Positions 5,454 through 13,599 are shown, counted from the stretch's first letter. The stretch: DNA of 16,175 bases from Moraxella bovis (GCF_002014975.1 NZ_MUXV01000055.1:1-16175); one strand, 5' to 3'. The notes: generated from the sequence alone by a model not told the origin. Numbers and translations are program-made.

Positions 5454-6971
5454 ATGAAATCAAAAAAAGTCAAAGACCCCTCTTGGTTTAAACTAAAAAG
5501 ATACCCTCATATCGGATTGCCAGTCACTTCTAAAAGCAAAAATCAAGTAATTCGCTATATTACCAATCCTGAAAAAATAGCCAAACATGCGTTTTGTCCT
5601 TTCATTCATACACAAATAATCACGCCTAAATTTCGCAAACAGTATGATCAAGACGGCAATATATTACACAATGGTAAGCGTGTACACCTAAAACCCAAGG
5701 TGCGTGATATTTATTATGCCAATCATTGGGATGCTAATATTTTTGCTTATTATGCTTATCTTTTGCAGATTCATTACGAAAAAAAGTTAAATCAAAACAA
5801 TCTTGGCGATGTGGTAACTGCTTATAGAAAAATAACTACAGTAGATGGTTCGGGTAAATGTAATATAGATTTTGCCAAAGAAGTTTTTGATGTTATAAAA
5901 CACCGTGCACAACAAGAAGAACCGACAGTCATCGCAGTAGATATAGAGGGATTTTTTGATAATCTTGACCACGCCTTATTAAAAAATGTCTGGAAAAGCG
6001 TGCTTGGGTTGCAAGAAAGCAACACTCTACCCAAAGACCATTATAATGTCTATAAGGCAATTACTCAGTTTTCATACATAGATTATGACAAAATATTTGA
6101 ATTATTTAAAGAGAAAATTATTATAAATCATAAAGGAAAATACAAACAAAAATCAATTAAAAAAATTACGCATCTATATTCTCAAGAGGCGGTAGGTTTT
6201 TGTCAATTAAGGGAGCTTAAATATATCCGAAGTAAAGGCATTATTTATAGACAAAAACGTAATAACACAGAAAAAAATTTATATAAAGGCATTTGCCAAG
6301 GCTCTGCTATTAGTGCAACTTTGGCAAATATTTATATGATTAATTTTGATACCTATATTCATCAAGAAGTACAGAAAATTGGCAGAATATATAAGAGATA
6401 TTCCGATAATATTGTGATTGTTTGTAATAGCTCTCTTAAAAATGAGATATTGGTATTATTAGAAGAGTCAATATCTAAAATTACCAAGTTAAATATTAAA
6501 CAAGAAAAAACCCAAATATTTTATTTTTTTAAAGAAAATAATAGCGTTAAGTGTCTGCAAGAGTTTGGTGGTCAAATTAACAAAAATAGTTCAAACAGAA
6601 GATTTGAATACTTAGGATTTGGTTTTGATGGTACAAATATCTATCTCAAAAATCAAGCTTTAGCACAGTATTATATGAAAATGAGTCAAGGCGTTAAACG
6701 CTGTAAATATTACTCAAAAAGAATTCAAAATAATACGAAAGGCAAGTTATTTATCAATCGATTACATTATAGATATTCATATCTCGGTGCTAAAAAATCA
6801 AAAAGATATATTAGACGATTAAATACGAAAGATAAATGGGTTTTTCAGCGTCAGGTTTGGGGTAATTTTTTGGGTTATACTTACAATTCGACAAAAATTA
6901 TGCAATCAGATAAAATTCGCCATCAAGTTAGAAGGCACTGGAAAATACTCAATACTAAAATTAAGAAATAG
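5454..6971 (+). CDS. Orphan UG/DRT-like reverse transcriptase with Y-S-D-N active site
   Basis: A 505-residue reverse transcriptase from the ATG at 5454. Palm motifs are recognisable: motif A AVDIEGFFDNLDH (D163; FFDN 167-170), motif B GICQGSAIS (279-287), motif C RYSDNIVIVC (Y316, S317, D318, N319) and the downstream block FEYLGFGFDG. An N-terminal block (PFIHTQIITPK ... KVRDIYYANHWDANIFAYYAY) and the YRKI / GKCNIDFAKEVF segment resemble bacterial UG (DRT-type antiphage) RTs rather than group II introns or DGRs. I cannot assign the DRT type. The second metal-binding Asp of YxDD is Asn. A GTG at 5394 would add 20 residues, but it overlaps the candidate ncRNA, and the family-like start is MKSKK. 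Neither start has a good Shine-Dalgarno. The gene is far more AT-rich than katA or recA, suggesting acquisition. No accessory gene adjoins it. Confidence 0.88.
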   Translation: MKSKKVKDPSWFKLKRYPHIGLPVTSKSKNQVIRYITNPEKIAKHAFCPFIHTQIITPKFRKQYDQDGNILHNGKRVHLKPKVRDIYYANHWDANIFAYYAYLLQIHYEKKLNQNNLGDVVTAYRKITTVDGSGKCNIDFAKEVFDVIKHRAQQEEPTVIAVDIEGFFDNLDHALLKNVWKSVLGLQESNTLPKDHYNVYKAITQFSYIDYDKIFELFKEKIIINHKGKYKQKSIKKITHLYSQEAVGFCQLRELKYIRSKGIIYRQKRNNTEKNLYKGICQGSAISATLANIYMINFDTYIHQEVQKIGRIYKRYSDNIVIVCNSSLKNEILVLLEESISKITKLNIKQEKTQIFYFFKENNSVKCLQEFGGQINKNSSNRRFEYLGFGFDGTNIYLKNQALAQYYMKMSQGVKRCKYYSKRIQNNTKGKLFINRLHYRYSYLGAKKSKRYIRRLNTKDKWVFQRQVWGNFLGYTYNSTKIMQSDKIRHQVRRHWKILNTKIKK

Positions 6972-7066
6972 GCTTATGAAGTTTATTTTAAAAAAATTTT
7001 AAATAATTATTCTTTATATCAATATAATAGAAAATTTTTTTGTATATATTTTTAACAGGAGTTTTT

Positions 7067-7462
7067 ATAAAAAAATATCTATGTATCGTCCTAATGCTTG
7101 CTATACCTGCTTTTACTAGTAATTGGGCTTAAACGGACGAAACCAACAACTTTAAAGAGTATTTAGACAAAGACAGCGTGCGTGTCAAGTCTTTTACAGG
7201 CGGTGGGTAATATGTTAGTGTGTGGATACGAACAGATTTTAAAACTATTCAAAATTTAGATGGTAAAAACTATTGGCAAACGAAAATTTTTGATTATTAT
7301 GACTGCGTTGTTCGTAAAAATGACTTTGATAATATCATTCATTATAACAAGCAAGGCAACAATGCAGACAGTTATGAAGGTTATGTATCCATTTATCCCT
7401 CGATTCCTTATAGGGCAGGCGAGAGCCGGCTTGACTATGTCTGCTCACAAGCGGGGCAGTAA
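7067..7462 (+). pseudogene. Decayed secreted protein gene, adhesin-E-like
   Basis: One continuous frame encodes a recognisable secreted protein of about 131 residues with three lesions. The start codon position reads ATA (7067-7069), although a good AGGAG Shine-Dalgarno precedes it (7057-7061). TAA interrupts the frame at 7130-7132, just after the signal peptide (KKYLCIVLMLAIPAFTSNWA), and again at 7208-7210. Beyond the second stop the frame reads cleanly to 7462, with YVSVWIRTDF, FDYYDCVVR and a final DYVC. The two late cysteines and the layout resemble the surface-adhesin E (Adhesin_E) family, small periplasmic or surface proteins; this assignment is tentative. Translation from an internal ATG at 7220 would give only 80 residues without a signal peptide. 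It lies next to the RT in the same AT-rich stretch. Confidence 0.75.
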
Positions 7463-7465
7463 ATC

Positions 7466-7491
7466 AAATCCGCTTTATAAAAAGCGGATTT
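7466..7491. terminator. Long hairpin between convergent pseudogene and hydrolase gene
   Basis: AAATCCGCTTT (7466-7476) pairs with AAAGCGGATTT (7481-7491) around a 4-nt loop, an 11-bp perfect stem. T-runs beyond the stem are short, so termination efficiency is uncertain. The position between convergent genes suits a bidirectional terminator. Confidence 0.6.
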
Positions 7492-7505
7492 CTCTATAAA
7501 TCTAT

Positions 7506-8576
7506 TTAAACAAACTCCCCAAAAAATTCATCAATATACCCCACAGGCATATCGGTAAGCGTATGTCGCCATTTGGGGTTTTTGTCTTTATCAATAAGTA
7601 ATGCCCGTACCCCTTCTTTAAAATCGCCATGATTGACACAATGAGTCGCCACCACTGTTTCCAAGTCAAAGATTTGTTTTAAAGAAAAATCTTTTTTAGT
7701 CGTTTTTAAGTCATGATAAATTTTAAAGGTAATCGCTTTTGTGGTGTCCGAGCCATTTTTATAAATGTCTATGGCGGATTTGATAAAGTCATTATCGCCT
7801 TGATAATTCATTAAGGCATTGTCAATCGCTAATAAATCGCCTTGATTCATGAGATGATTGATTTCATCAAATGACTTTAATAAAATGCTCTCGCCCAATA
7901 TAGATTTATCATGAAATCCATTTAAACAAGCAGATAATAAATGATGATTGGTGTGATTATCCTTAAAATCAATTTGACAAATACAACTTAGCACGTCGTC
8001 AAATCCATCATGACCGATTGCAAAATCCGCCACGCCAAACGCATGAGCGTCCGCCCCTGTAAATCTTGCCCCCGTTAGCCCCAAAAACAGCCCGACCTTA
8101 CCCGCCAAATGATTTAAAAAATAAGACGCCCCTGCGTCAGGAAATAGCCCGATAGAGACTTCGGGCATTGCCATGAGCGTGGCGGACGTAACGACTTTAT
8201 GGCTTGACCCGACAAACAGCCCCATACCGCCCCCCATGACAATCCCATGCCCCCACGCCATGATAGGCTTGGGATAGGTGTTCATGGCGTGCATGAGTCC
8301 GTACTCGTGCGTGAAAAAGTCGTGGGCACTCGCCCCACTCGCTCCGCCATAAAGCGCCTTGATGTCACCTCCTGCACACAGCCCCTTGTCGCCTGTGCCG
8401 TGTAGCACCACGACCGCCACGCTGTCATCATCTGCCCATGTATCTAGGTGCGTGCGTGTGGCTTTGACCATGTCTAAGTTTTGGGCGTTTAGAGCTTTGG
8501 GGTTGTTGAGTGTGATGACGCCAATGTATTTGCCGTGAGCGGTTGGGGCTAGGCGTGCCAAAATCGTGTCGGTCAT
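7506..8576 (-). CDS. 3-hydroxyisobutyryl-CoA hydrolase-like enoyl-CoA hydratase/isomerase family protein
   Basis: A 356-residue crotonase-superfamily protein of the ECH_2 type. Oxyanion-hole segments are seen at CAGGDIKALY (67-76) and GHGIVMGGGMGL (109-120). MPEVSIGLFPDAGASYFL holds E139 and D147, spaced as the catalytic Glu and Asp of 3-hydroxyisobutyryl-CoA hydrolases, followed by LTGARFTGADA. The length also fits hydrolases better than the usual 260-residue enoyl-CoA hydratases. The likely reaction is hydrolysis of 3-hydroxyisobutyryl-CoA in valine breakdown. The start is supported by an AAAGGAA Shine-Dalgarno a few bases upstream on the minus strand. It is a lone gene, divergent from yaaA, with no other valine-pathway gene in view, so substrate choice remains an inference from the family. 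Confidence 0.85.
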   Translation of the reverse strand: MTDTILARLAPTAHGKYIGVITLNNPKALNAQNLDMVKATRTHLDTWADDDSVAVVVLHGTGDKGLCAGGDIKALYGGASGASAHDFFTHEYGLMHAMNTYPKPIMAWGHGIVMGGGMGLFVGSSHKVVTSATLMAMPEVSIGLFPDAGASYFLNHLAGKVGLFLGLTGARFTGADAHAFGVADFAIGHDGFDDVLSCICQIDFKDNHTNHHLLSACLNGFHDKSILGESILLKSFDEINHLMNQGDLLAIDNALMNYQGDNDFIKSAIDIYKNGSDTTKAITFKIYHDLKTTKKDFSLKQIFDLETVVATHCVNHGDFKEGVRALLIDKDKNPKWRHTLTDMPVGYIDEFFGEFV

Positions 8577-8649
8577 GAAAAATTCCTTTTAATGGTTGAA
8601 ATAAGGATTTAATATAACAAATTTAAACCGTCAAATCAATATTTTTAAA

Positions 8650-8678
8650 TTGAAAAATTACACCAGTTATTTTATAAT
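8650..8678 (+). promoter_or_regulatory. Strong sigma-70-like promoter of yaaA
   Basis: TTGAAA (8650-8655) and a perfect TATAAT (8673-8678) are separated by 17 bp, about 40 bp before the yaaA ATG. No OxyR-type operator was recognised around it. Confidence 0.7.
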
Positions 8679-8718
8679 CTTTTTATCTTTTAAACTCATT
8701 TAATCATTGGAAAATATC

Positions 8719-9501
8719 ATGTATTGTTTAATATCCCCTGCCAAAAACCTAGATGAAAAAACCGCCATCCCCTTTAATGTAGATAACCATTTAAGCGAAC
8801 CTGTACTTATCAATCACGCCATAGAATTAATGAAAACCCTAAAAAATAAAGACGTGATAGACTTACAAGAGCTTATGGGCGTATCTGCAAAAATCGCTGA
8901 ATTAAATGTCGTCCGCAACCAAAATTGGACTTATCCTTTTGATGATAATAAAAAGCCTGCCATTTATTTGTTTGACGGTGATGTTTATACAGGACTTGAC
9001 GCTTATTCATTAAACACCCATGAGATTTTATATTTAAATCAGCATTTGGGGATTTTATCAGGCTTATATGGCATTTTAAAACCTTTGGATAATATGCTAC
9101 CTTATCGGCTAGAAATGGGTACGAAATTAAAAACGCCCTATGCCGATGATTTATATGGCTATTGGAGTGATGAGATTACTGATGTGATAAATGATAATAT
9201 CAAAAACAGCGGTTCTGATGTATTGATAAATCTTGCTTCCAATGAATACTTTAAAGTGATTAATACTGCCAAAATCAAGGCGGAGATTATCACGCCCAAA
9301 TTTTTAGACCAAAAAAACGGGCAATATAAAATCGTGAGTTTCTACGCCAAAAAAGCCCGTGGCATGATGATGAATTTTTGTGCAAAAAATCAAATCACAA
9401 ACCCCGATGAGCTAAAAAACTTTGACATGGACGGTTATTATTTTGACGAAAAAGCAAGCAGTGATGATGAATGGGTGTTTAAACGAGATGAGCAGATTTA
9501 A
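8719..9501 (+). CDS. yaaA: Peroxide stress protein YaaA (DUF328)
   Basis: A 260-residue protein close to E. coli YaaA along its whole length: ISPAKNLD at the N-terminus, GDVYTGLDA, LSGLYGILKPLD, YRLEMGTKL, NLASNEYFK, SFYAKKARGMM and the C-terminal FDEKASSDDEWVFKR. YaaA is cytosolic, binds DNA with a helix-hairpin-helix-like fold, and limits free iron and hydroxyl-radical damage during peroxide stress. In E. coli it belongs to the OxyR regulon. The ATG at 8719 (MYCLISPAK) matches the family start; a TTG 12 nt upstream (8707) is less likely because it overlaps the GGA that serves as Shine-Dalgarno. A single gene with its own strong promoter. Confidence 0.94.
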   Translation: MYCLISPAKNLDEKTAIPFNVDNHLSEPVLINHAIELMKTLKNKDVIDLQELMGVSAKIAELNVVRNQNWTYPFDDNKKPAIYLFDGDVYTGLDAYSLNTHEILYLNQHLGILSGLYGILKPLDNMLPYRLEMGTKLKTPYADDLYGYWSDEITDVINDNIKNSGSDVLINLASNEYFKVINTAKIKAEIITPKFLDQKNGQYKIVSFYAKKARGMMMNFCAKNQITNPDELKNFDMDGYYFDEKASSDDEWVFKRDEQI

Positions 9502-9531
9502 CAGTATTTTTTAATAAATTATTTAACTTAA

Positions 9532-9679
9532 CAATTATTGGCTCTGGTTCAAAAAGTATGCTACAAAGAAAACAGTTCGTGGCGATCTTGGGAAACCTAA
9601 CGGTTTTCCTACCCGCAGGCAGGCTCAGGGCGAACGGAAAACTAGTTTGGCATACTTTTTAGGCTACTACCCAATTATT
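9532..9679. mobile_element. MITE-like element with 8-bp target duplication
   Basis: CAATTATT at 9532-9539 and 9672-9679 flank a 132-bp element (9540-9671). Its ends are imperfect inverted repeats beginning GG. The inner 11 bp are perfect: AAAAAGTATGC (9551-9561) with GCATACTTTTT (9650-9660). The interior has further inverted matches, including TTCG (9576-9579) with CGAA (9631-9634), and GGAAA (9591-9595) with TTTCC (9604-9608), so the whole can fold as a long hairpin. It has no coding capacity and is richer in GC than its flanks. Flanking 8-bp repeats fit target-site duplications of several IS families; the parent element is not identified. It separates yaaA from the recA promoter region. Confidence 0.65.
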
Positions 9680-9708
9680 TATTGTAACAACGCAAAAATT
9701 ACCGCCAC

Positions 9709-9738
9709 TTTGCCCAAAAAAGTGCTAAAATAGGCAAA
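9709..9738 (+). promoter_or_regulatory. Candidate recA promoter and overlapping inverted repeat
   Basis: An extended -10, TGCTAAAAT (9723-9731), lies about 68 bp before the recA ATG, with no clear -35. It sits between TTTGCC (9709-9714) and GGCAAA (9733-9738), an inverted repeat that could be an operator. I see no E. coli-type LexA box (CTG-N10-CAG); Moraxellaceae are known to lack a classical LexA. Confidence 0.35.
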
Positions 9739-9798
9739 ATTTTGGTTGTAAATTTAGTTGTTTTATCACGTTAATTTTAGTTGAAAAAGGTAATTCTT

Positions 9799-10890
9799 AT
9801 GGCAAAAGCACCCAAAGAAAAAGATGAAAACATTGAAGGCAACAAAGAAAAAGCGTTGCAAATGGCATTGGCTCAGATTGAAAAGGCATTCGGCAAAAAC
9901 ACCATCATGAATCTGGGCGATGAGTCTATCAAGGTAGATGTTGAGACCATTTCCACAGGCTCGCTTGGGCTTGACATTGCTCTGGGGATTGGCGGTTTGC
10001 CAAAGGGGCGTATCATTGAAATTTTCGGGCCTGAAAGCTCGGGCAAAACCACGCTCACCCTACAAGCGATTGCCGAATGCCAAAAACAAGGCGGAAAATG
10101 TGCGTTCATTGACGCAGAACATGCCCTAGACCCCATTTATGCCAAAAAATTGGGTGTAAATTTGAACGAACTTATGGTATCTCAGCCCGACAACGGCGAG
10201 CAAGCCCTTGAAATCGTGGACATGCTTGTGCGTTCTGGGGCGGTGGATTTGATTGTGGTGGACTCGGTTGCTGCCTTGACCCCAAAAGCTGAGATTGAAG
10301 GCGAAATGGGCGACAGCCACATGGGTCTGCAAGCACGTCTGATGAGCCAAGCCTTGCGTAAAATCACGGGTAACGCCAAACGCTCTAACTGCATGGTGAT
10401 TTTTATCAACCAAATCCGCATGAAAATCGGCGTAATGTTCGGCTCGCCTGAGACGACAACAGGCGGTAACGCCCTAAAATTCTATGCCTCTGTCCGCCTA
10501 GACATTCGCCGTATCGGCTCGGTCAAGGACAAAGAAGAAATCATCGGTTCTGAAACCCGTGTCAAGGTCATCAAAAACAAAATGGCTCCCCCGTTCCGCC
10601 AAACCGAATTTGACATCATGTATGGCGAGGGCATTAACCGCTTGGGTGAGATTGTGGACATCGGGGCAAGCCTTGACATCGTGGGTAAATCAGGGGCATG
10701 GTACAGCTATGAAGGCTCAAAAATCGGTCAAGGCAAAGCCAATGCCTGTCAATTTTTGGCGGAAAATCCAGCCATCGCCCAAGAGATTAAAGCCAAAATC
10801 CGTGAGCTAAAACTTGCCAATGTCGTGCCAGTCGCCCCCAGCGATGATGACGGTGAAGTGCCTGAATATGTCGAAGGCATGGACGACTAA
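9799..10890 (+). CDS. recA: Recombinase RecA
   Basis: A 363-residue RecA, the ATP-dependent strand-exchange protein of homologous recombination and the DNA damage response. Walker A GPESSGKT is at residues 77-84 and Walker B LIVVDSV at 151-157. The L1/L2 and filament regions are intact ([45 protein letters not shown] across the conserved core), and the C-terminus is acidic ([16 protein letters not shown]). The ATG at 9799 is preceded by AAAAAGG at 9784-9790. An in-frame TTG at 9781 is rejected because it would place that ribosome binding site inside the gene. recX follows 4 bp after the stop, the usual recA-recX unit. Confidence 0.98.
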   Translation: MAKAPKEKDENIEGNKEKALQMALAQIEKAFGKNTIMNLGDESIKVDVETISTGSLGLDIALGIGGLPKGRIIEIFGPESSGKTTLTLQAIAECQKQGGKCAFIDAEHALDPIYAKKLGVNLNELMVSQPDNGEQALEIVDMLVRSGAVDLIVVDSVAALTPKAEIEGEMGDSHMGLQARLMSQALRKITGNAKRSNCMVIFINQIRMKIGVMFGSPETTTGGNALKFYASVRLDIRRIGSVKDKEEIIGSETRVKVIKNKMAPPFRQTEFDIMYGEGINRLGEIVDIGASLDIVGKSGAWYSYEGSKIGQGKANACQFLAENPAIAQEIKAKIRELKLANVVPVAPSDDDGEVPEYVEGMDD

Positions 10891-10894
10891 TTTT

Positions 10895-11863
10895 ATGATC
10901 AAACCCATAAAAATACAAACCTTAGATGACATTTTAGCAGACATGGGACAACCTGTGTCTGCTAAAACTTTTGATAAAAAGAGTAATAACAGCGATAACA
11001 CGGACGATAAAAATACCAAAAAAGCGGATAAAACGAACGATAAAAACAGCAACAAACAATCCGATGATAATTTTTTATCTGATAAACCAAAAAATTTAAC
11101 TAACACCGCCAAACACCCTTTTAAAAAATCTAAAAAAACAGTTAAAAACACCCAAAATTCCAACTCCCAAACCGACACACCAACACCCACACGCAAACGC
11201 AAATCCCAAACAAGCGACAACAAACCGTCTGCGGTAGGTTTATTATTAAAAGACGACAGTCAAACGGTGCTTGATGATAATTCTTTAAAATTATTAAGCC
11301 AAGTGGAGATTGAAAAATTACAACTTCCCGACAAAGAAACTCGCTATTTGCGTTGGCTTGCGTTTTATTATTTATCCAAAAAAGAGCTGTCTCGCCATGA
11401 ACTAAAAACCAAACTCATCTCCAAAGACTGCGACCCGCAGGCGGTGGATGACTTGCTTGATGAATTTGCCGAAAAAGGTTATCAGTCCGACACACGCTGT
11501 GCGACCATGCTCGTGCGTGAAGCGGTACGCAAAGGGCGTGGCGTGCGGTATTTGACAGATGGCCTAAAAAAAGCAGGGCTTGATGTCAAGGCGTTTGGCA
11601 GTATAGATGAACTTATCGCCATGAGTGATGTAGACAGTGTGGCGGACGGCACGATTTTGGACGATGACAACAAGGGTGATGACAAGGATGATGAGATAGA
11701 CTGGCTCAAACTTGCCGTAGAAGCTCGCTGTAAAAAATATGGCGACACAATCCCAAAAGACCCCAAAGAAAAAGCCCGCCAACTGCGATTTTTGCAGCAT
11801 CGGGGCTTTGAGATGGGTGTGTGTTTTGATGCGTTAAAGATGAATTTGGGGGATTTTGAATAA
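10895..11863 (+). CDS. recX: Regulatory protein RecX with long low-complexity N-terminus
   Basis: A 322-residue protein; ordinary RecX is about 150. The recognisable RecX part is at about 150-320: YLRWLAFYYLSKKELSRHELKTKL, DDLLDEFAEKGYQSDTRCA, a VREAVRKGRGVRYLTDGLKKAGL segment and the C-terminal RQLRFLQHRGF block. RecX binds RecA filaments and limits their extension. Residues 22-115 are almost entirely Asp/Asn/Lys/Thr/Ser and predicted disordered, with a basic patch at 99-103. A further acidic insert (DDDNKGDDKDDE, 256-267) splits the conserved part. The start is the ATG 4 bp after the recA stop; no clear Shine-Dalgarno is present, so translational coupling to recA is likely. The short conserved-looking N-terminal segment MIKPIKIQTLDDILADMG may be a motif of its own. 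Confidence 0.88.
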   Translation: MIKPIKIQTLDDILADMGQPVSAKTFDKKSNNSDNTDDKNTKKADKTNDKNSNKQSDDNFLSDKPKNLTNTAKHPFKKSKKTVKNTQNSNSQTDTPTPTRKRKSQTSDNKPSAVGLLLKDDSQTVLDDNSLKLLSQVEIEKLQLPDKETRYLRWLAFYYLSKKELSRHELKTKLISKDCDPQAVDDLLDEFAEKGYQSDTRCATMLVREAVRKGRGVRYLTDGLKKAGLDVKAFGSIDELIAMSDVDSVADGTILDDDNKGDDKDDEIDWLKLAVEARCKKYGDTIPKDPKEKARQLRFLQHRGFEMGVCFDALKMNLGDFE

Positions 11864-11884
11864 AGGTGATTTTGAGTAAAGTAG

Positions 11885-13219
11885 TCAGGCTTGCCTATCA
11901 CGGTAATCCATCAACCCTACCCCTACCACTTCTAGAATCTGTGAATCTTGGTGTGTGGCAACGGTGCGGATGAGTCGTGACGGCGAGTGCGTGAGCGTGT
12001 TGGTCAGACGATGAGCGAACTCATCTAGCACCGTCATCATGTCATCACCCTGTGCCAGACGGTGTTTGGCATGCGATAACAGTCGGCTTTTATGCTCGTT
12101 TGCCATCATGCGATAATCGGCAATATAACGTCTGGCGGACAGCAGTTGCATTTGACTCTCGATACTTAGGGTCAGCTGACTGACCATCAGCTCCGCCTCT
12201 ACCGCCGCTTGTTTTCGCTCTTCTAGGTTACCTGCGATGACATGCTGTAAGTCATCCACCGAATACAGATAGACATCATCAAATCCGCCCACCGCAGGGT
12301 CGATGTCTCGTGGCACTGCCAAATCCACCAGTAGCAACGGGCGATGACGACGCACCTTTTGGGCGTGCTTAACCATCTCTGTGCTAATCAGCGTCTCCAT
12401 GCTACCGCTACAACTGCTCACCAGATCAGCACGGCTTAGCACCTGCCCGAGACTATCTAGCCCCACGCACTCAACATGCACCGACCGCCTTGCATTTTGT
12501 GCCATTTGCACCAGCTCATCTTTGAGCAGTTCGGCACGCTGTGGACTGCGATTGGCGATGATGATGTTTTTCATGCCAAGGCTTGCTACGTTATGAGCGA
12601 CAAGGCGATTCATCTCGCCTGCCGCCACCATGAGTAGCGTGGTCTTCTCTGGCTTGTCAAATATCTGCGTGACCAGTTTGGCGGTCGCAAACCCTAACGT
12701 CACCGCCTGCTGTCCGACTTTACTGTCACGGCGGACACTGCGTGCTGACGCAAAAATCTGCTGAGTGAGCCAATGAAAATCACTGCCCACCCCACTTACT
12801 GCCTGCGACTGCGACACCGCTTGTCTGATTTGCCCCAGAATCTGTGGCTCGCCCAGTATCATCGAGTCTAGCCCTGACGCCACACGAAGCCAGTGGTTCA
12901 ACGCACGGTTATTTTCATAAATGTACAAAAAAGGCGAAATGTCATCTAGTGCCACGCCCTTGAACTCGGCAAGCCACGACCGCACTCGCCCCGCCTGCAC
13001 GCTCACATCATCATCGTCAGCGACCGCTTGCCATTCATCGTCAAACCCCACATAAATCTCACTGCGGTTGCAAGTAGAGACGATGACCGCCCCCGAGACC
13101 GACTCATCAAGACGGCGAATGTCAGTAATCGCCTGTGGCAAATCCGAGCCAAAAGACAACCGCTCTCGCAGGGCGACAGGGGCGGTTTTGTGATTGACTC
13201 CGATGACGGCTAATTTCAT
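11885..13219 (-). CDS. hemA: Glutamyl-tRNA reductase HemA
   Basis: A 444-residue glutamyl-tRNA reductase, which reduces Glu-tRNA to glutamate-1-semialdehyde with NADPH, the first committed step of C5-pathway haem synthesis. The nucleophile C50 sits in STCNRSEIY. SGLDSMILGEPQILGQ (115-130) is the conserved substrate-binding block. VAAGEMNRLVAHN followed by IIANRSPQRAELL forms the nucleotide-binding domain, and the C-terminal part is the helical dimerisation domain. MKLAVIGVNHKTAP is the canonical start, though no strong Shine-Dalgarno is seen. Its 3' end faces recX with only 21 bp between stop codons and no hairpin there. No prfA, lolB or other hem gene adjoins it in this window. Confidence 0.96.
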   Translation of the reverse strand: MKLAVIGVNHKTAPVALRERLSFGSDLPQAITDIRRLDESVSGAVIVSTCNRSEIYVGFDDEWQAVADDDDVSVQAGRVRSWLAEFKGVALDDISPFLYIYENNRALNHWLRVASGLDSMILGEPQILGQIRQAVSQSQAVSGVGSDFHWLTQQIFASARSVRRDSKVGQQAVTLGFATAKLVTQIFDKPEKTTLLMVAAGEMNRLVAHNVASLGMKNIIIANRSPQRAELLKDELVQMAQNARRSVHVECVGLDSLGQVLSRADLVSSCSGSMETLISTEMVKHAQKVRRHRPLLLVDLAVPRDIDPAVGGFDDVYLYSVDDLQHVIAGNLEERKQAAVEAELMVSQLTLSIESQMQLLSARRYIADYRMMANEHKSRLLSHAKHRLAQGDDMMTVLDEFAHRLTNTLTHSPSRLIRTVATHQDSQILEVVGVGLMDYRDRQA

Positions 13220-13271
13220 GACGGGCTATATTTGGTAGGTAAAAATAAACGGACAAACGATGAAATGGATT

Positions 13272-13301
13272 ATTATAACAGCATTTGCCAAAAACACACA
13301 A
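13272..13301 (-). promoter_or_regulatory. Probable hemA promoter
   Basis: On the minus strand TTGTGT (13301-13296) and a perfect TATAAT (13277-13272) are 18 bp apart, about 53 bp before the hemA ATG. Confidence 0.5.
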
Positions 13302-13599
13302 AAAATGGGGGTTTTTATGAAACTTTTCAATCAAAACACACATTTGACAAAATCAATCGTTTTAAATAGATAATTTTCTTATGTTAAAATATACTCATAT
13401 CTAACGAACTTAATATTTATCAAAGGTTCATCAGCACTATCTCCACACGTCCTTTATTGTTGTCATGTTTATCGGATGTGCATAGCACGCCCCTACACTC
13501 TTATATTATTGAGCTTGTGATAATTTTAAAATTTGTGGCTATACACTTAAGATTTTTAATTTAAAAATAACCATAAAAATTGGCAATCTCTCGCCCATT
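13302..13599. other. Gene-free stretch between hemA promoter and lptG end
   Basis: About 300 bp with no supportable coding frame. The plus strand has TTGACA (13344-13349) with GATAAT (13369-13374) at a long 19-bp spacing, and a TATACT at 13390-13395. Downstream is a small hairpin, GTGC-ATA-GCAC (13478-13488). A short AT-only palindrome at about 13551-13567 is the only candidate for ending lptFG transcription. An 18-codon frame at 13317-13373 with a G-rich leader is too short to support. Confidence 0.4.

Noticed and set aside
7260..7499. 79-codon plus-strand frame overlapping the adhesin-like pseudogene
   Set aside because: It is out of frame with the recognisable secreted protein and runs into the terminator hairpin.
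9781..9798. TTG start of recA at 9781
   Set aside because: The Shine-Dalgarno AAAAAGG at 9784-9790 belongs to the ATG at 9799, which gives the standard MAK start.
9681..9798. LexA/SOS box upstream of recA
   Set aside because: No CTG-N10-CAG type palindrome is present; only a TTTGCC/GGCAAA inverted repeat, which does not match a known SOS operator.
11482..11901. 139-codon minus-strand frame across the recX-hemA junction
   Set aside because: Ser/Pro-rich shadow of recX; both true genes have clear family motifs.
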